A DNA stretch of 64,000 bases, taken from Ovis canadensis. Its lineage: Eukaryota > Chordata > Mammalia > Artiodactyla > Bovidae. The notes under the pieces are model-generated. The model was not told the origin of the DNA, did not search any database, and saw nothing but the letters and a program-made list of their open reading frames with translations. Made by a program: the position numbers and the translations under genes. The stretch covers positions 70,302,501 to 70,366,500 of the forward strand of contig NC_091263.1 of assembly GCF_042477335.2 (NCBI RefSeq), given 5' to 3'. Shown in pieces: positions 33,108 to 44,620 of the stretch (the stretch's first letter is position 1; every line of letters begins with the position of its first letter).

Positions 33108-33259
33108 TTTGTTTTTAAAAGCTTTATTCAGATATAATTCACATACCATACAATTCACTGTTTAATGAACTTAAACCATTGAATTTAAGTATAATTCAAT
33201 GGTTTTTCGTATATTCAGAGTTGTGCAACCATAACCACAATCAGTTTTAGAACGTTTTC

Positions 33260-33441
33260 TTTTTTAAGTTTTATTCATTTGGCTGCAGCGGGTCTTAGTT
33301 GTGGCGCTTGGGATCGCTGATTTTCATCGCGGCATATTTAGCTGTGGCATGTGGGATCTTAGTTCCCTATCTGGGGGTTGAACCCAGGCCCCCTGCATTG
33401 AGAGCATGGAGTCTTAGCCACTGGACCACCAGGGAAGTCCC
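33260..33441 (-). mobile_element. CHR SINE, antisense
   Basis: TTTGGCTGCAGCGGGTCTTA to GGACCACCAGGGAAGTCCC. Flanking TAGAACGTTTTC (33248-33259) and TAGAACTTTTTC (33442-33453) are a target duplication with one mismatch. Confidence 0.93.
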
Positions 33442-33576
33442 TAGAACTTTTTCAATAACTCCAAAAGAAACCCCTCACCTCTTAGCTGTCACTCCCAAAT
33501 CCCCTCCCTCCCCAACGACCCACCTCCAGCCCCAGATAACTCGCCCACTTCCGTCTCTATACATTTGTTTATCTTC

Positions 33577-34122
33577 ACTTCACTTCAGTCGCTCAGTCGC
33601 GTCCAACTCTGTGCGACCCCATGAATTGCAGCACGCCAGGCCTCCCTGTCCATCACCAACTCCCGGAGTCCACCCAAACCCATCTCCATTGAGTCGGTGA
33701 TGCCATCCAGCCATCTCATCCTCTGTCATCCCCTTCTTCTCCTGCCCCCAATCCCTCCCAGCATCAGGGTCTTTTCCAATGAGTCAGCTCTTTGCATCAG
33801 GTGGCCAAAGTATTGGAGTTTCAGCTTCAACATCAGTTCTTCCAATGAACACCCAGGACTGATCTTTAGGATGGACTTTAGGATGGACTGGTTGGATCTC
33901 CTTGTGGTCCAAGGGATTCTCAAGAGTCTTCTCCAACACCACAGCCCAAAAGCATCAATTCTTTGGTGCTCAGCTTTCTTTTTAGTCCAACTCTCACATC
34001 CATACATGACCCCTGGAAAAACCATAGCCTTGACTAGATGTACCTTTGTTGACAAAGTAATGTCTCTGCTTTTTAATATGCTGTCTAGGTTGGTCATAAC
34101 TTTCCTTTCAAGGAGTGTCTTT
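33577..34122 (-). mobile_element. BovB 3' fragment, antisense
   Basis: BovB tail in reverse from CACTTCACTTCAGTCGCTC to the GGTCATAACTTTCC segment. A 12-bp unit TTTAGGATGGAC is duplicated in tandem at about 33865-33891. The truncated 5' end abuts the AT-rich block. Confidence 0.94.
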
Positions 34123-34285
34123 TATATATTATATATAATATATAATAATATATAATTATATTATAATATACAATAATATATATTATAGAATTATATATTC
34201 TATATGATTATATAGCATATATAATATATTATGTATTATATATTACATAATATATTACATATTATATATTGTTATAATAATATTC
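34123..34285. repeat. AT-rich low-complexity block, palindrome-prone
   Basis: About 160 bp almost wholly of TATA/ATAAT words with many short inverted repeats. It lies exactly between the BovB truncation point and the resumed L1. Confidence 0.9.
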
Positions 34286-34492
34286 TTGCTTCTTTCCACT
34301 AAGCACAATGTGTGTAGCTCAAAGTGGAGCTGTGAGATGCTGTGGCAACTCTATGTTTAACCGTTTGAGGAACTGCCGCCTGGTCTTCCACAGCAGCTGC
34401 ACCCTTACATTCCCACCAGCAGTGGATGAGGTTCCGACTTCTCCACCTCTTCACCACTGCTTGGTATTTTCTTTTTTGATTAAAGCCAGCTT

Positions 34493-34619
34493 GGTGGCGG
34501 TGGTTTAGTCGCTGAGTCGTGTCTGACTCTTGCGACCCCACGGACTGCAGCCCGCCAGTCTCGTCTGTTCATAGGATTCTCCAGGCAAGGATACTGGATG
34601 GGTTGCCACTTCCTCCACC
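34493..34619 (-). mobile_element. Bov-tA/Bov-A body fragment, antisense
   Basis: GTCGCTGAGTCGTGTCTGAC to GGGTTGCCACTTCCTCC; the tRNA-like head is missing. Confidence 0.88.
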
Positions 34620-34769
34620 TTAGAGGGTATAAACCGATATCTCATGGAGGTTTGATATGCCTTTTCCTGATGACTAATGATGTGGAGCATTTCTTCATGT
34701 GCTTGTTGGCTGTTTATCTTCTTTGGAGAAATATGTATTCAGATCCTTTGCCCATTTATTTATTTTAAA

Positions 34770-34958
34770 GTATATTTATTTGGCTGCGTTAGGCCTTAGT
34801 TGCAGTGTGTGGGATCTTTGTTGAGTCCTGCAGGGCTCCGTGCAGGCTTAGCTCTTTTGTGGCATGTGGGATCCCAGTTCCTGGACCAGGGATCAAACCT
34901 GTGTCTTTTGCATTACCAGGTGTATTCTTAACCACTGGACCACCAGCGAAATCCCTGC
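34770..34958 (-). mobile_element. CHR SINE, antisense
   Basis: TTTGGCTGCGTTAGGCCTTA to GGACCACCAGCGAAATCCC. Flanked by the exact repeat TTATTTTAAA (34760-34769 and 34959-34968). Confidence 0.92.
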
Positions 34959-35325
34959 TTATTTTAAAATGCGGTTGTCTTCTCATTATTGATTCAGATA
35001 CTTCTTTATATATCTTGGGTATAAGGGTCTTCTCCAATACATGATTTGCAAATATTTCCTCCCATTCTGTGGGTTGCCTTTTTAGTTTCTTGACGGTGTC
35101 CTTTGAAGCACAAAAGTTTTAAATTTTGATGATGTCTAGTATTTTTTTTCTTTTCTTGGATGTGCTTTTGGTGTCATGTCTAAGAAACAATTGATTTAAT
35201 CCAAGAATATAAGGATTTACTCATGTTTTCTTCTAAGAGTGGTATGGTTCTAGCTATTATGTTCAGGCTTTGATTCATCTAAGTTAAGTTTGGTATGATG
35301 TGAGGTAAGGATTCAGACCCTCCCA

Positions 35326-35739
35326 GTTGAATGTGGCCTTTCCCCCTTTATCAGTCAGGGTAGGCTAGGGTATATTCCAGTAACAAGTGGAATATATTGA
35401 GAATTCCCACGTCTCAGAGGCTACACCCACCAATGTTTGCTTGCTACTCATGCTGAGAGTGCGCCATGTGTCAGCTGTGACCCCGCTCCACGGCTTCTTC
35501 ACTCTGGGACCCAGGCTGATGGTGCTGCGTCTCCCTGAAACGCTGCCAGAGCTGTGGCAGGGGAAGTGAGACAGAAGCTCCTTAAGTTTCCGTTCAGAAG
35601 TCACATGTGTGTCCTCCATTCTCCCTTCATTGGCCAAAACAAGTCATAAGGCCAAAATGTGACGTCTACGGGGGCAGACACTGCAAGGAGGAAACACTGA
35701 TCATTCAGATGAACGGGAATACACTTAACACTTCCTCAT
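35326..35739. other. Unclassified, possibly ancient repeat
   Basis: Words such as GGCCAAAACAAGTCATAAGG resemble an old mammal-wide repeat but I cannot name the family. No gene. Confidence 0.35.
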
Positions 35740-36155
35740 CATCCTCTGCATGACTCGCTGCCTTGTTCTCCTGGTTTTCCTCCCAAACTCAGCATGCCCA
35801 GACCTGAATTTATCACCAGCTTCCTACCACCGCCAAATCTGTCCCTCTTTCTGAACCCCCGACTTGGTAAACAACACTCCATTCTCCTGGTTGCCCCAGT
35901 CAGAACCTTGACACCACCTTCTCCATATTCAACCAGCATGTTGTACTGAGTCTACTTCCTAAACATCAGTTGAACTTGTCCCTCTGGGTCCACTCTCGGT
36001 GACTGTGCCCCAGACCACCACTGCCTCTCCACTGGATGATCAGAGTCCTGCCCCTTCTAATCCACTCTCCATGTTGAGGCCATAATCCTTCTCATAAAAT
36101 GTAAGTCCAGCCTTCCATTCTCCAGCTCAAAATCCCTGCTGGCTCTCCATTGCTC

Positions 36156-36378
36156 CAGTGCGTGTGAGTGCGTGCTCAGCCGCTTCAGTCATGTCTGATT
36201 CTTTATGACCCTATGGACTGTAGCCCTCCAGGCTCCTCTGTCCATGGGATTCTCCAGGCAAGAATACTAGATGGATAGTCATGCCCTCCTCCAGGGGATC
36301 TTCCAGTACAGGGATCGAACCTGCGTCCATCTCCTGCATTGGCAGGTTTCTTACCACTAGCGCCCCTGGGGAAGCCCT
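36156..36378 (-). mobile_element. Bov-tA SINE
   Basis: Antisense copy flanked by CATTGCTC (36148-36155 and 36379-36386). Confidence 0.92.
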
Positions 36379-36664
36379 CATTGCTCTGGGGATACTGATT
36401 AATACACCAAAGGGCCTTATAAGACCCTTCAATATGTGGCTTCAGTTCTCTCTCCAGTCTTACTTTTGCACGGAATCTGCCTGGCATTTTACTGCTCTTG
36501 AGCTAACTTTAGTTCCCCAAAGGCATGGTGGTGACTTCACTCAGGGCTTTTATCCCCATGTGTGGGATACTGTTCCTCCTCTTCTGGTTAACTCATACTT
36601 GTTCTTAAAGTAACAGACTGGATATCACTTGCTCCCTCCTTCAGACAAGGTGATCGCTAAGTGA

Positions 36665-36905
36665 TGGGGAGATGGTTTGGCTAAGAGGTTAAGAGGGAGG
36701 GTTCTGGAACCCGACGAACCAGTTTTGAACCCCGGCTATGATCTGCAAGCTGTGAAACAGTGTGAGGCATCACTTCCCTGGGCCTCCATGTCCACAGGCA
36801 TAAAATAGGGGATAATAAGAGTCTCTATTACATAAGGCTGTGGGAAGGATTAAATGAATAAACACAGTGCTGAGAACAGCCCCTGACACACCATGAGCAC
36901 TCAAC
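36665..36905 (+). repeat. MIR, near full length
   Basis: GAGGTTAAGAGGGAGGGTTC, TCACTTCCCTGGGCCTCCAT, CATAAAATAGGGGATAATAA, then GAAGGATTAAATGAATAAAC. Confidence 0.88.
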
Positions 36906-37061
36906 CAAAACTCACCTTCACTTCCATGTATCTTCAGAGCAGCCTATAGTGACTCCTATAACTTAGCATTTATCAGACAAACGTAACTCCCAATTTATTG
37001 ACCTGACTACTTCTCTGCATTGTAAGATCCTAAGAGTTGGGACAATGCCTTATTGTCCTGT

Positions 37062-39175
37062 CGGTTCAATTCAGTCGCTCAGTCACATTTGACTCTTTGC
37101 GACCCCATGGACTGCAGCATTCCAGGCTTCCTAGTCTATCACCAACTCCCAGAGCTTGCTCAAACTCATGTCCATCGAATAAGTGATGCCATCCAACCGT
37201 CTTACTCTCCATTGTCCCCTTCTCCTCCTATCTTCAATCTTTCCCAGCATCAGGGTCTGTTCGTATAAGTCAGCTCTTTGCATCAGGTGGCCAAAGTACT
37301 GGAGCCTCAGCTTCAGCATCAGTTCTTCCAGTGAATATTCAGTGTTGACTTCCTTTAGGATTGACTGGTTTCATCTCCTTGCAGTCCAAGGGACTCTCAA
37401 GAGTCTTCTCTAACACCACAGTTCAAAAGCATCAATTCTTTTGCGCTCAGCTTTCTTTATGGTCCAACTCTTACATTCATACATGACTACTGGAAAAACC
37501 ATAGCATTGACTAGATGGACCTTTGTCAGCAAAGTAATGTCTCTGCTTTTTAATATGCACTCTAGGCTGGTCATAGCTTTTCTTCCAAGGAGCAAGTCTT
37601 TTAATTTCATGGCTGCAGTCACCATCTGCAATGATTTTGGAGCCCCCCAAAATAAAATGTCACTGTTTCTTTTCCCCATCTATCTGCCATGAAGTGATGC
37701 AACCAGATGCCATAATCTTCTTTTTTTGAATGTTGAGTTTTAAGCCAGCTTTTTCATTCTCCTCTTTCACTTTCATCAAGGGGCTCTTTAGTTCCTCTTC
37801 ACTTTCTACCATAAGGGTAGTGTCATCTGCATATCTGAGGTTATTGATATTTCTCCCAGCCAATCTTGATTCCAGCTTGTGCTCCATCTAGCCAGGCATT
37901 TCCCATGATGTGCTCTGCATATAAGTTAAACAAGCAGGGTGACAATATACAGCCTTGAGGTGCTCCTTTCCCATTTGGAACCTGTCAGTTGTTACATGTC
38001 TGGTTGTTTCTTGACCTGCATACAGATTTCTCAGGCGACAGGTCAGGTGGTCTGGTGTTCCCATATCTTTAAGAGCGTTCCAGTTTTTGTGATCCACACA
38101 GTCAAAGGCTATGGTGTAGTCAATAAAGCAGAAGTGGATGGTTTCCTGGAATTTGCTTTTTCTATGATCCAACAGATGTTGGCAATTTAATCTCGGGTTC
38201 CTCTGCCTTTTCTAAATCCAGCTTGAACATCTGAAGTTCTCAATTCACATACTGTTGAAGCCTCAGTTGGAGAATTTTCAACAATACTTTCCTAGCGTGT
38301 GAGATAAGTACAATTTTGTGGTAGTTTGAACATTCTTTGGCATTGCCTTTCTTTGGGATTGGAATGAAAACTGACCTTTTTCCAGTCCTGTGACCACTGC
38401 TGCCGTTTTTCCAAGTTTGCTGTCATATTGAGTGCAGCACTTTTAACAGAATCATCTTTTAGGATTTGAAATAGCTCAACTGGAATTCCAACACCTCCAC
38501 TAGCTTTGTTTGTAGTGATGCTTCCTAAGACCTACCTCACTTCGGACTCCAGGGTGTCTGGCTCTATGTGAGTGATCACACCATTGTGGTTATCTGGGTC
38601 ATGAAGATATTTTTTGTATAGTTCTGCGTATTTTTGCCAGCTCTTCTTAATATCTTTTGCTTCTGTTAAGTCCATACCATTTCTGTCGTTTATGGAGCCC
38701 ATCTTTGCATGAAATGTTCCATTGGTATCTCTCATTTTCTTGAAGAGATCTCTAGTCTTTCCCATTCTATTGTTTTCCTCTATTTCTTTGCATTGATCAA
38801 ATAGCAATCTCTCCTTGCTATTCTTTGGAACCTTGCATTCAGATGGGTATATCTTTCCTCTTCTCCTTTGCCTTTCACTTCTCTTCTCAGCTACTTATAA
38901 GCCCTCCTCAGACAACCATTTTGCCTTTTTGCATTTCTTTTTCTTGGAGATAGTCTTCATCACTACCTCCTGTACAATGTCATGAACCTCTGACCATAGT
39001 TCTTCAGGCACTCTATCAAATCTAATTCCTTGAATCTATTTGTCACTTCTACTGTATAATCAAAGGGATTTGATTCAGATCATTCCTGAATGGTCTAGTG
39101 GTTTGCTCTACTTTCTTCCATTTAAGTCTGAATGTTGCATTAAAGAGTTTATGATCTGAGCCACAGTCGGCTGTA
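37062..39175 (-). mobile_element. BovB LINE, 2.1 kb, antisense, with target duplication
   Basis: The second longest BovB copy. Exact 12-bp direct repeats TTATTGTCCTGT (37050-37061 and 39176-39187) bound it. On the minus strand the remnants, from 5' to 3', are the linker after the endonuclease (KTRDLFKKMRDTNGTFHAKM at about 38700-38760), the RT fingers, the RYADDTTLM catalytic box at about 37812-37838, and the C-terminal domain. Multiple stops and shifts make it non-coding. The old-type tail and diverged body indicate greater age. Confidence 0.96.
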
Positions 39176-39195
39176 TTATTGTCCTGTAGTAAGCA

Positions 39196-39530
39196 GAGTC
39201 CCTTGGACTGCAAGGACATCCAACCAGCCCATTCTAAAGCAGATCAGTCCTGGGTGTTCATTGGAAGGACTGATGCTAAAGCTGAAGCTCCTGTACTTTG
39301 GCCACCTCATGCAAAGAGTTGACTCATTGGAAAAGACTCTGATGCTGGGAGGGATTGGGGGCAGGAGGAGAAGGGGACGACAGAGGATGAGATGGTTGGG
39401 TGGCATCACCGACTTGATGGACATGAGTTTGAGTGAACTCTGGGAGTTGGTGATGGACAGGGAGGCCTGGCGTGCTGTGATTCATGGGGTGGCAAAGAGT
39501 CGGACACGACTGAGCAACTGAACTGAAATG
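39196..39530 (+). mobile_element. BovB 3' fragment, sense
   Basis: Begins GAGTCCCTTGGACTGCAAGG and ends CAACTGAACTGAAATG. Flanked by AAGCA (39191-39195 and 39531-39535). It lies 8 bp beyond the target duplication of the antisense BovB. Confidence 0.94.
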
Positions 39531-39560
39531 AAGCATTTATTAAATATTTCAGTACTAAAT

Positions 39561-40066
39561 CAATGGTCCTTCCTCATTTTGTATTATGATATCGGGAAGA
39601 ACTCTGTCCTTCCTACTGGCTAACCTTACGGAGGGCAGGGTCCTATCTCCCCCATAAAGCCGCCTCGCTAAGCAACACTGAATTCATACCAGTTGAGTTT
39701 CATTCTCCGGAGAGCCTTTAGCCTTTTCCTGCTTGTTCACATACTGCAGCCCTGATGCACTTCCACACAGCTCATGGGAACCTGGACTCTCAGGGACTTT
39801 CTGCTATCTGTAGCCCACTGTCATAGTAGGTCAGTCATATAAGAAGGGATTAAGGATAATGAAACTCAAGTTAAGAGTTAGAAGTTTTATTTTGGTGGGG
39901 TGTCCTGTAATTTTTGTAAAGAATATGAGCCTAGAGATTTTCTTCATCATGTAAAAGCTACTGAAACCCTAGACACCGTTACAATGACCCTGCCTCCTAC
40001 CTGCTGGATGGGCAAGATAATAGGCTGGAGTATTATTAATAAAAGGAGGATTAAGCAGGATGTAAA
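39561..40066. other. Single-copy DNA, no gene seen
   Basis: AT-rich; the plus open frame 39900-40220 continues into the L1 tail and is not a gene. Confidence 0.45.
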
Positions 40067-40075
40067 AGCTGCAGG

Positions 40076-40331
40076 CTTTATAAACTGGGAGATTGGGATT
40101 GACATAGGCACACTACTATATATAAAAGAGGTAAATAAGATAAATAAAGACCTACTGTATAGCATAGGGAACTCAAGACTGCAATGGCCTATATGGGCAA
40201 AGAATCGAAAAAAGGAGTAGACATGTGTATATGTATAACTGATTCATTTTGCCGTACACCTGAAACGAACACAACACTGAAAATTGCGTTTACACCACTA
40301 TAATTATACTTCAGTTTAAAAAAAAAAAAAC
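40076..40331 (+). mobile_element. Cetartiodactyl-type L1 3' tail
   Basis: Short L1 end: ACTACTATATATAAAAGAGG, CCTACTGTATAGCATAGGGA, GTATAACTGATTCATTTTGC, GTACACCTGAAACGAAC, then poly(A). AGCTGCAGG repeats at 40067-40075 and 40332-40340 mark the target duplication. Confidence 0.9.
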
Positions 40332-40674
40332 AGCTGCAGGGTTTAGTCTAGGCTGTCAACAAATACACGTCACAACCTGTCTGTGATCTCCTCATCCCAC
40401 CTGGAGAGTGAAGGAGGGTGAACGGTGTCTGGGTTTCCCAGGGAGTCTGATGTTTCCTGAATCGTCTCTGCAGAAGGAGCTCATTCTGGGAAGAATTGTT
40501 TTTATCGTTTCACTTGATGTCACAAGAAACAGAAATCGTGCAGGAGAAACCACACCGGTGGACTTTAGGCCCGTGACTAGTCACGGCTGAAAATGACCAC
40601 AGGAGGGCTCATCTGGATGAACGTGGAATTATCCACCTCTTACAGGCAAGGGTCAGAGTAGGGTGTGATACTGA
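40332..40674. other. Single-copy DNA
   Basis: No feature recognised. Confidence 0.4.
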
Positions 40675-40910
40675 ACAGCGGGTGGACTGTTGAGTTGCAC
40701 AGACCACAACTGAAACCCCCAGCCTTGCTGTGTGCTAGTTGTCAGGTGGGAGACCTGCTATGGAGCCTCTTTAATCCTGAGTTTCCTCGGTTATTAAAAA
40801 AAAAAAAAAAACCCAGGGATCATATTGCTGCTGCAGAAGCAGGGCAAGGATTAAAAGGAGTGGTTTCTGGATGAGCTCTGGTGTTCACAGGCCTTCAATA
40901 AACGCTGGGT
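40675..40910 (+). repeat. MIR with internal A-run
   Basis: GAGCCTCTTTAATCCTGAG, GTTTCCTCGGTTATTAAAAA and GCCTTCAATAAACGCTG. A run of about 16 A at 40795-40811 replaces the usual AAAATGGGG segment. Confidence 0.65.
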
Positions 40911-41979
40911 CATTTCCCCTGTTCCGTCCCATCCTCCACTGGTTAAAGGACCTGCACAGATGCTCGCCAGGGTCTGTGACACTCGACATGTTTGCTCCTC
41001 AGCACAGGTTGGTGGTGGGCATTTCTGTGGGTTAGATGAGCTTGGGGGCTTTTTTATCAGGACCAGAGTGCCTGGGTGGACGAGCATCTTCCCTTAGTCA
41101 GAATACAGCATGTCTGGTCAAATTCACACTCCTGCTTCTCACTGTTCACTGGTGGTGTTTGGAGGTTAAGGGGACTGGACGGCAAGGCTCAGGGCTGGGG
41201 GAGACACAGGGCCACACAGACTCCCAAACGAGTAGGAACCCATGATTCAGCTGGAGCCACAATTCAGGACGGTGGCCATGTAGACGTCTTAGAATGACAG
41301 GAGTACCTCTGACTTCCAGCAAGTTCTGCTCACGTGACAGATTACAAAAGGCCTGTCTCAGCCCCCGGCTCTTCTGACGCTCAGCTGGGGATCACATGGA
41401 CACCTGGTCCTGGGCTATACACTGCCCTCCAGTGCTGCACTATATTGTATTTGTCTTCTTGCCATTTTCCTCTGGTCCCGTCTCCTGAAGACTGCTCATC
41501 CTGGAGCCACATAAGGGAACTCAGCCAACGCCTCCCTCAGGAAGGCCCAACGTCTCCCAGCTAGTCTGGGGCAGAGCTGACCTGCGATCTGCTCATTGAG
41601 TCTTTACTCACCAACACCAAAGCTTTTTCCGAGGTCGCTCAGCTGATACAGAGAGGTTATGACTGGAAGCCATGACTCAACCATAGGGAATCAGCCTTTG
41701 CCTTAGACACTTGTGAATTCTCAAACACTGGTCTAAGGAATTCTGGCCAGGAACCAGGGAGATTTCCTTACTGACGCTTTGTTTAGTCGCCTGGCCATTT
41801 TCACAGGGCAGTGAGTCAAAGATTATCCAAGTATCAGTCAAATGGAAGCAACATCAACAATAACAGTTACTGCTGACTGTGTATGTTCCATGTCCCGAGC
41901 TGTGGATGAACAGTGGTTACAGACACTGAGGCTTGGCTCAGATCACGCAAACCATGTGGTGGTGGGGGTACGGCGGGCA
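40911..41979. other. Single-copy DNA, no gene seen
   Basis: Short overlapping open frames only; a MIR-like piece may occur near 41840-41950. Confidence 0.45.
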
Positions 41980-42880
41980 TGTCTTGGCTCTACCACTGAA
42001 CTAGCTGCGTGACTTTGGGCAAATTACTTAATCTCTCTGAGCCTCAGTTTCCTCATTTGTACGATAGTAACAGTATCTGGCTTAAAGCTCAACATTCAGA
42101 AAACAAAGATCATGGCATCTGGTCCCATCACTTCATGGGAAATAGATGAGGAAACAGTGGAAACAGTGTCAGACTTTATTTTGGGGGGCTCCAAAATCAC
42201 TGCAGATAGTGACTGCAGCCATGAAATTAAAAGACGCTTACTCCTTGGAAGAAAAGTTATGAACCAACCTAGATAATATATTCAAAAGCAGAGACATTAC
42301 TTTGCCGACTAAGGTCCGTCTAGTCAAGGCTATGGTTTTTCCTGTGGTCATGTATGGATGTGAGAGTTGGGACTGTGAAGAAGGCTGAGTGCCGAAGAAT
42401 TGATGCTTTTGAACTGTGGTGTTGGAGAAGACTCTTGAGAGTCCCTTGGACTACAAGGAGATCCAACCAGTCCATTCTGAAGGAGATCAGCCCTGGGATT
42501 TCTTTGGAAGGAATGATGCTAAAGCTGAAGCTCCAGTACTTTGGCCACCTCATGCGAAGAGTTGACTCATTGGATAAGACTCTGTTGCTGGAAGGGATTG
42601 GGGGCAGGAGGAGAAGGGGACGACAGAGGATGAGATGGCTGGATGGCATCACGGACTCGATGGATGTGAGTCTGAGTGAACTCCGGGAGATGGTGATGGA
42701 CAGGGAGGCCTGCCGTGCTGCAATTCATGGGGTCACAAAGAGTCGGACATGACTGAGCAACTAAACTGAACTGAACTGAACAGTATCTACCTTATATGGC
42801 TACTGTGAGGGTAAGATGAGCTAATACATGACACATTCCTTAGCACAGTAAGGACCATCAAATTCTCACCACTCGACACG
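41980..42880 (+). repeat. MIR split by BovB
   Basis: AGCTGCGTGACTTTGGGC, TCTGAGCCTCAGTTTCCTC up to 42078, then resuming at 42789 with TACTGTGAGGGTAAGATGAG and CCTTAGCACAGTAAGG. Confidence 0.85.
42079..42778 (+). mobile_element. BovB 3' part with exact target duplication
   Basis: 700-bp truncated BovB. Exact 10-bp repeats AACAGTATCT at 42069-42078 and 42779-42788 lie within the MIR. Young-type body (GATGAGGAAACAG, GGGATTTCTTTGGAAGG) and (GAACT)n tail. Small indels break the remaining frame. Confidence 0.96.
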
Positions 42881-43312
42881 TAAAGCCTGGAACTGTATTC
42901 AATAGAGAAAGTTAATAACAGACTAGAGCGACCCAGTGAAGACGGTCCACTCAGGATGCGGGTCCCGCAGGAATGAAGATCTGGGTCACCCAGCAGGTAA
43001 GGAGCTCTGGCCAGCTGAAGCGCCGGCTCAGAACAGTAGATACACGGAACAAGTGATGGGAGATGCTGGATGTGTCTACCGGTTCAGAAAAATGAGGTGG
43101 GTGTCCTTCCTTCCTTGCTTGATAACGTATGTACACACACTCGCAGACACACAGACTCACACACCCACTCACTCAATCACCGACAGGCACGTATGTATTT
43201 TTCTCCCCTACGATTCTCTATAAGGAGTGGTAGGAAACTTCACAGGTTAGTTTCTAGGTTACATGGTAGTCAGGTGAGACTGTGATTACAAAAGGAATTA
43301 TCATCACCAAGT
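42881..43312. other. Single-copy DNA with CA-rich patch
   Basis: ACACAC-rich imperfect repeat around 43130-43185; no gene recognised. Confidence 0.45.
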
Positions 43313-43350
43313 CCCTGGGGTCAGTCGGACACGACTTTGCGAATGAACAA
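43313..43350 (+). mobile_element. BovB/Bov-A end scrap
   Basis: CCTGGGGTCAGTCGGACACG, then ACTTTGCGAATGAACAACAA: only the last 40 bp of a BovB-type tail. Confidence 0.75.
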
Positions 43351-44449
43351 CAAAACAAGAGATGGATATAAAGCTCTTTTCTGCCAGAAAGCAAGCACAT
43401 TTTCTTCTATACCTGCTGCTGTGGGGAGCTAGAGGTGCTGTTGCTGGAAGGACATATATGGGTTAAAGGGTACACGTGGATGCCCTGTCACCAGAGCGGA
43501 CCTGGCAGATTTTATCTTGTGGGCCTCAGCCACAAGATGAATGTGGCTTTACACTCCACTCTGGACTGTAACTCCCTTTGCAGGCTTTCTGACCCGGTGA
43601 CTTTCTATCTGGTTTTGCCAGTTGGGGACGGTGGCGGGAGGTCAGAGGGTGGGAAAGGTTCTGGCTTTGCCTCCAACAGCAGTGGCTGTGATGTCTGGTC
43701 CCCTGTGGCATCTGGGCAGTGGTGGCACTGTTTTGGCAGCTCCCCCAGTGGCAGGGGCACTGGGCCAATTATCTAATGCTGCAACCCCCTCCCAACCTAG
43801 TGGCCTTTAACAACAATCATTGTTTTTTGATCCCCACCCCCCCCGAGTTCTGGGAGTTGACTGGGGTCCCGTGTCTGGCTGCGGTCACTCACTCACTCGT
43901 CTGGCGGCTGGTGCTGTCCGCTGGGGCGGCTACACGTCCTCTCCATGGGGCGGCCTGGGCTTCCTCACAACCTAGCAGCTGGCCCTACGAGCCAGTGTCC
44001 TGAGAGCTGGGGGACGGTGTGGCACGACTCAGGACCTCATCGTGTAAGTGAGGCCGTCTTGTCCGCTGCATCCTGTTAGAAATGCAGATAGGCCACTGAG
44101 GCCAGTCCATATTCAAGGAGGGGGAATTAAGAGTTCACCTTGATTGGGAAGATGGCCACAGAATTTGCAAACATATTCTGGAACCACCACAGGCAGCATC
44201 TCTGGTCACATGAAACAGGTCAGCTTGGAGAGTCTATTCCAGGGATGTCAGCCACTTCCTGATCCCCGGGAGTCATCCCTTCTACCTTCTTCCTTTTATA
44301 ACTAATTCCCTTGGTTAAATCCCCTCTATTTGATATACCAAGGACTGTTTCTCTTTCCCTGATGATGCTTTCTGTGGGCTATTCCCTAGCTATCCAAACT
44401 CACCATCTGAACGGAACAGCAGAGCGACTTGTAACCATGAAGTACTCTC
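43351..44449. other. Single-copy DNA, no gene seen
   Basis: GC-rich central part; overlapping plus frames 43435-43776 and 43719-44003 have no domains. Confidence 0.45.
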
Positions 44450-44620
44450 ATCTACCTAGAGCCATGCTAGGTACTGTGCATGCTTCCTCATTAAAGTTTA
44501 ACGCCAGCCCTGCCAGAGAGGTATGAGCGCGTGTACCGACCTCACAGCACACAAACTGAGGCTCAGAAAGGCTAAAATAACTTGCCCAAAAACACGGCTG
44601 GGAGGAAGTCTGACTCTCAA
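44450..44620 (+). repeat. MIR
   Basis: GAGCCATGCTAGGTACTGTG, CAAACTGAGGCTCAGAAAGG, AATAACTTGCCCAAAAACAC. Confidence 0.7.

Larger units (their letters stand above)
33108..35325 (-). mobile_element. Old L1 3' part, antisense, host of four insertions
   Basis: L1 blocks on the reverse strand at 33108-33259, 33442-33576, 34286-34492, 34620-34769 and 34959-35325 read as one element: 'ataattcacataccatacaat', 'ccaaaagaaacccctcacc', 'gaggaactgccgcctggtctt', 'tgactaatgatgtggagcat', 'ttgcaaatatttcctcccattc'. Insertions are CHR, BovB plus AT-rich block, Bov-tA and CHR, in that order. Confidence 0.85.
35740..39560 (+). repeat. L2 3' part, sense, host of four insertions
   Basis: L2 text in order at 35740-36155 ('agtctacttcctaaacatcag', 'caccactgcctctcc'), 36379-36664 ('cttataagacccttcaatatgtg', 'gcatggtggtgacttcactc'), 36906-37061, 39176-39195 and 39531-39560. 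The tail reads 'cattgtaagatcctaagag' to 'attgtcctgtagtaagca' once the insertions are removed. Insertions: Bov-tA, MIR, BovB (minus) and BovB (plus). Confidence 0.7.
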
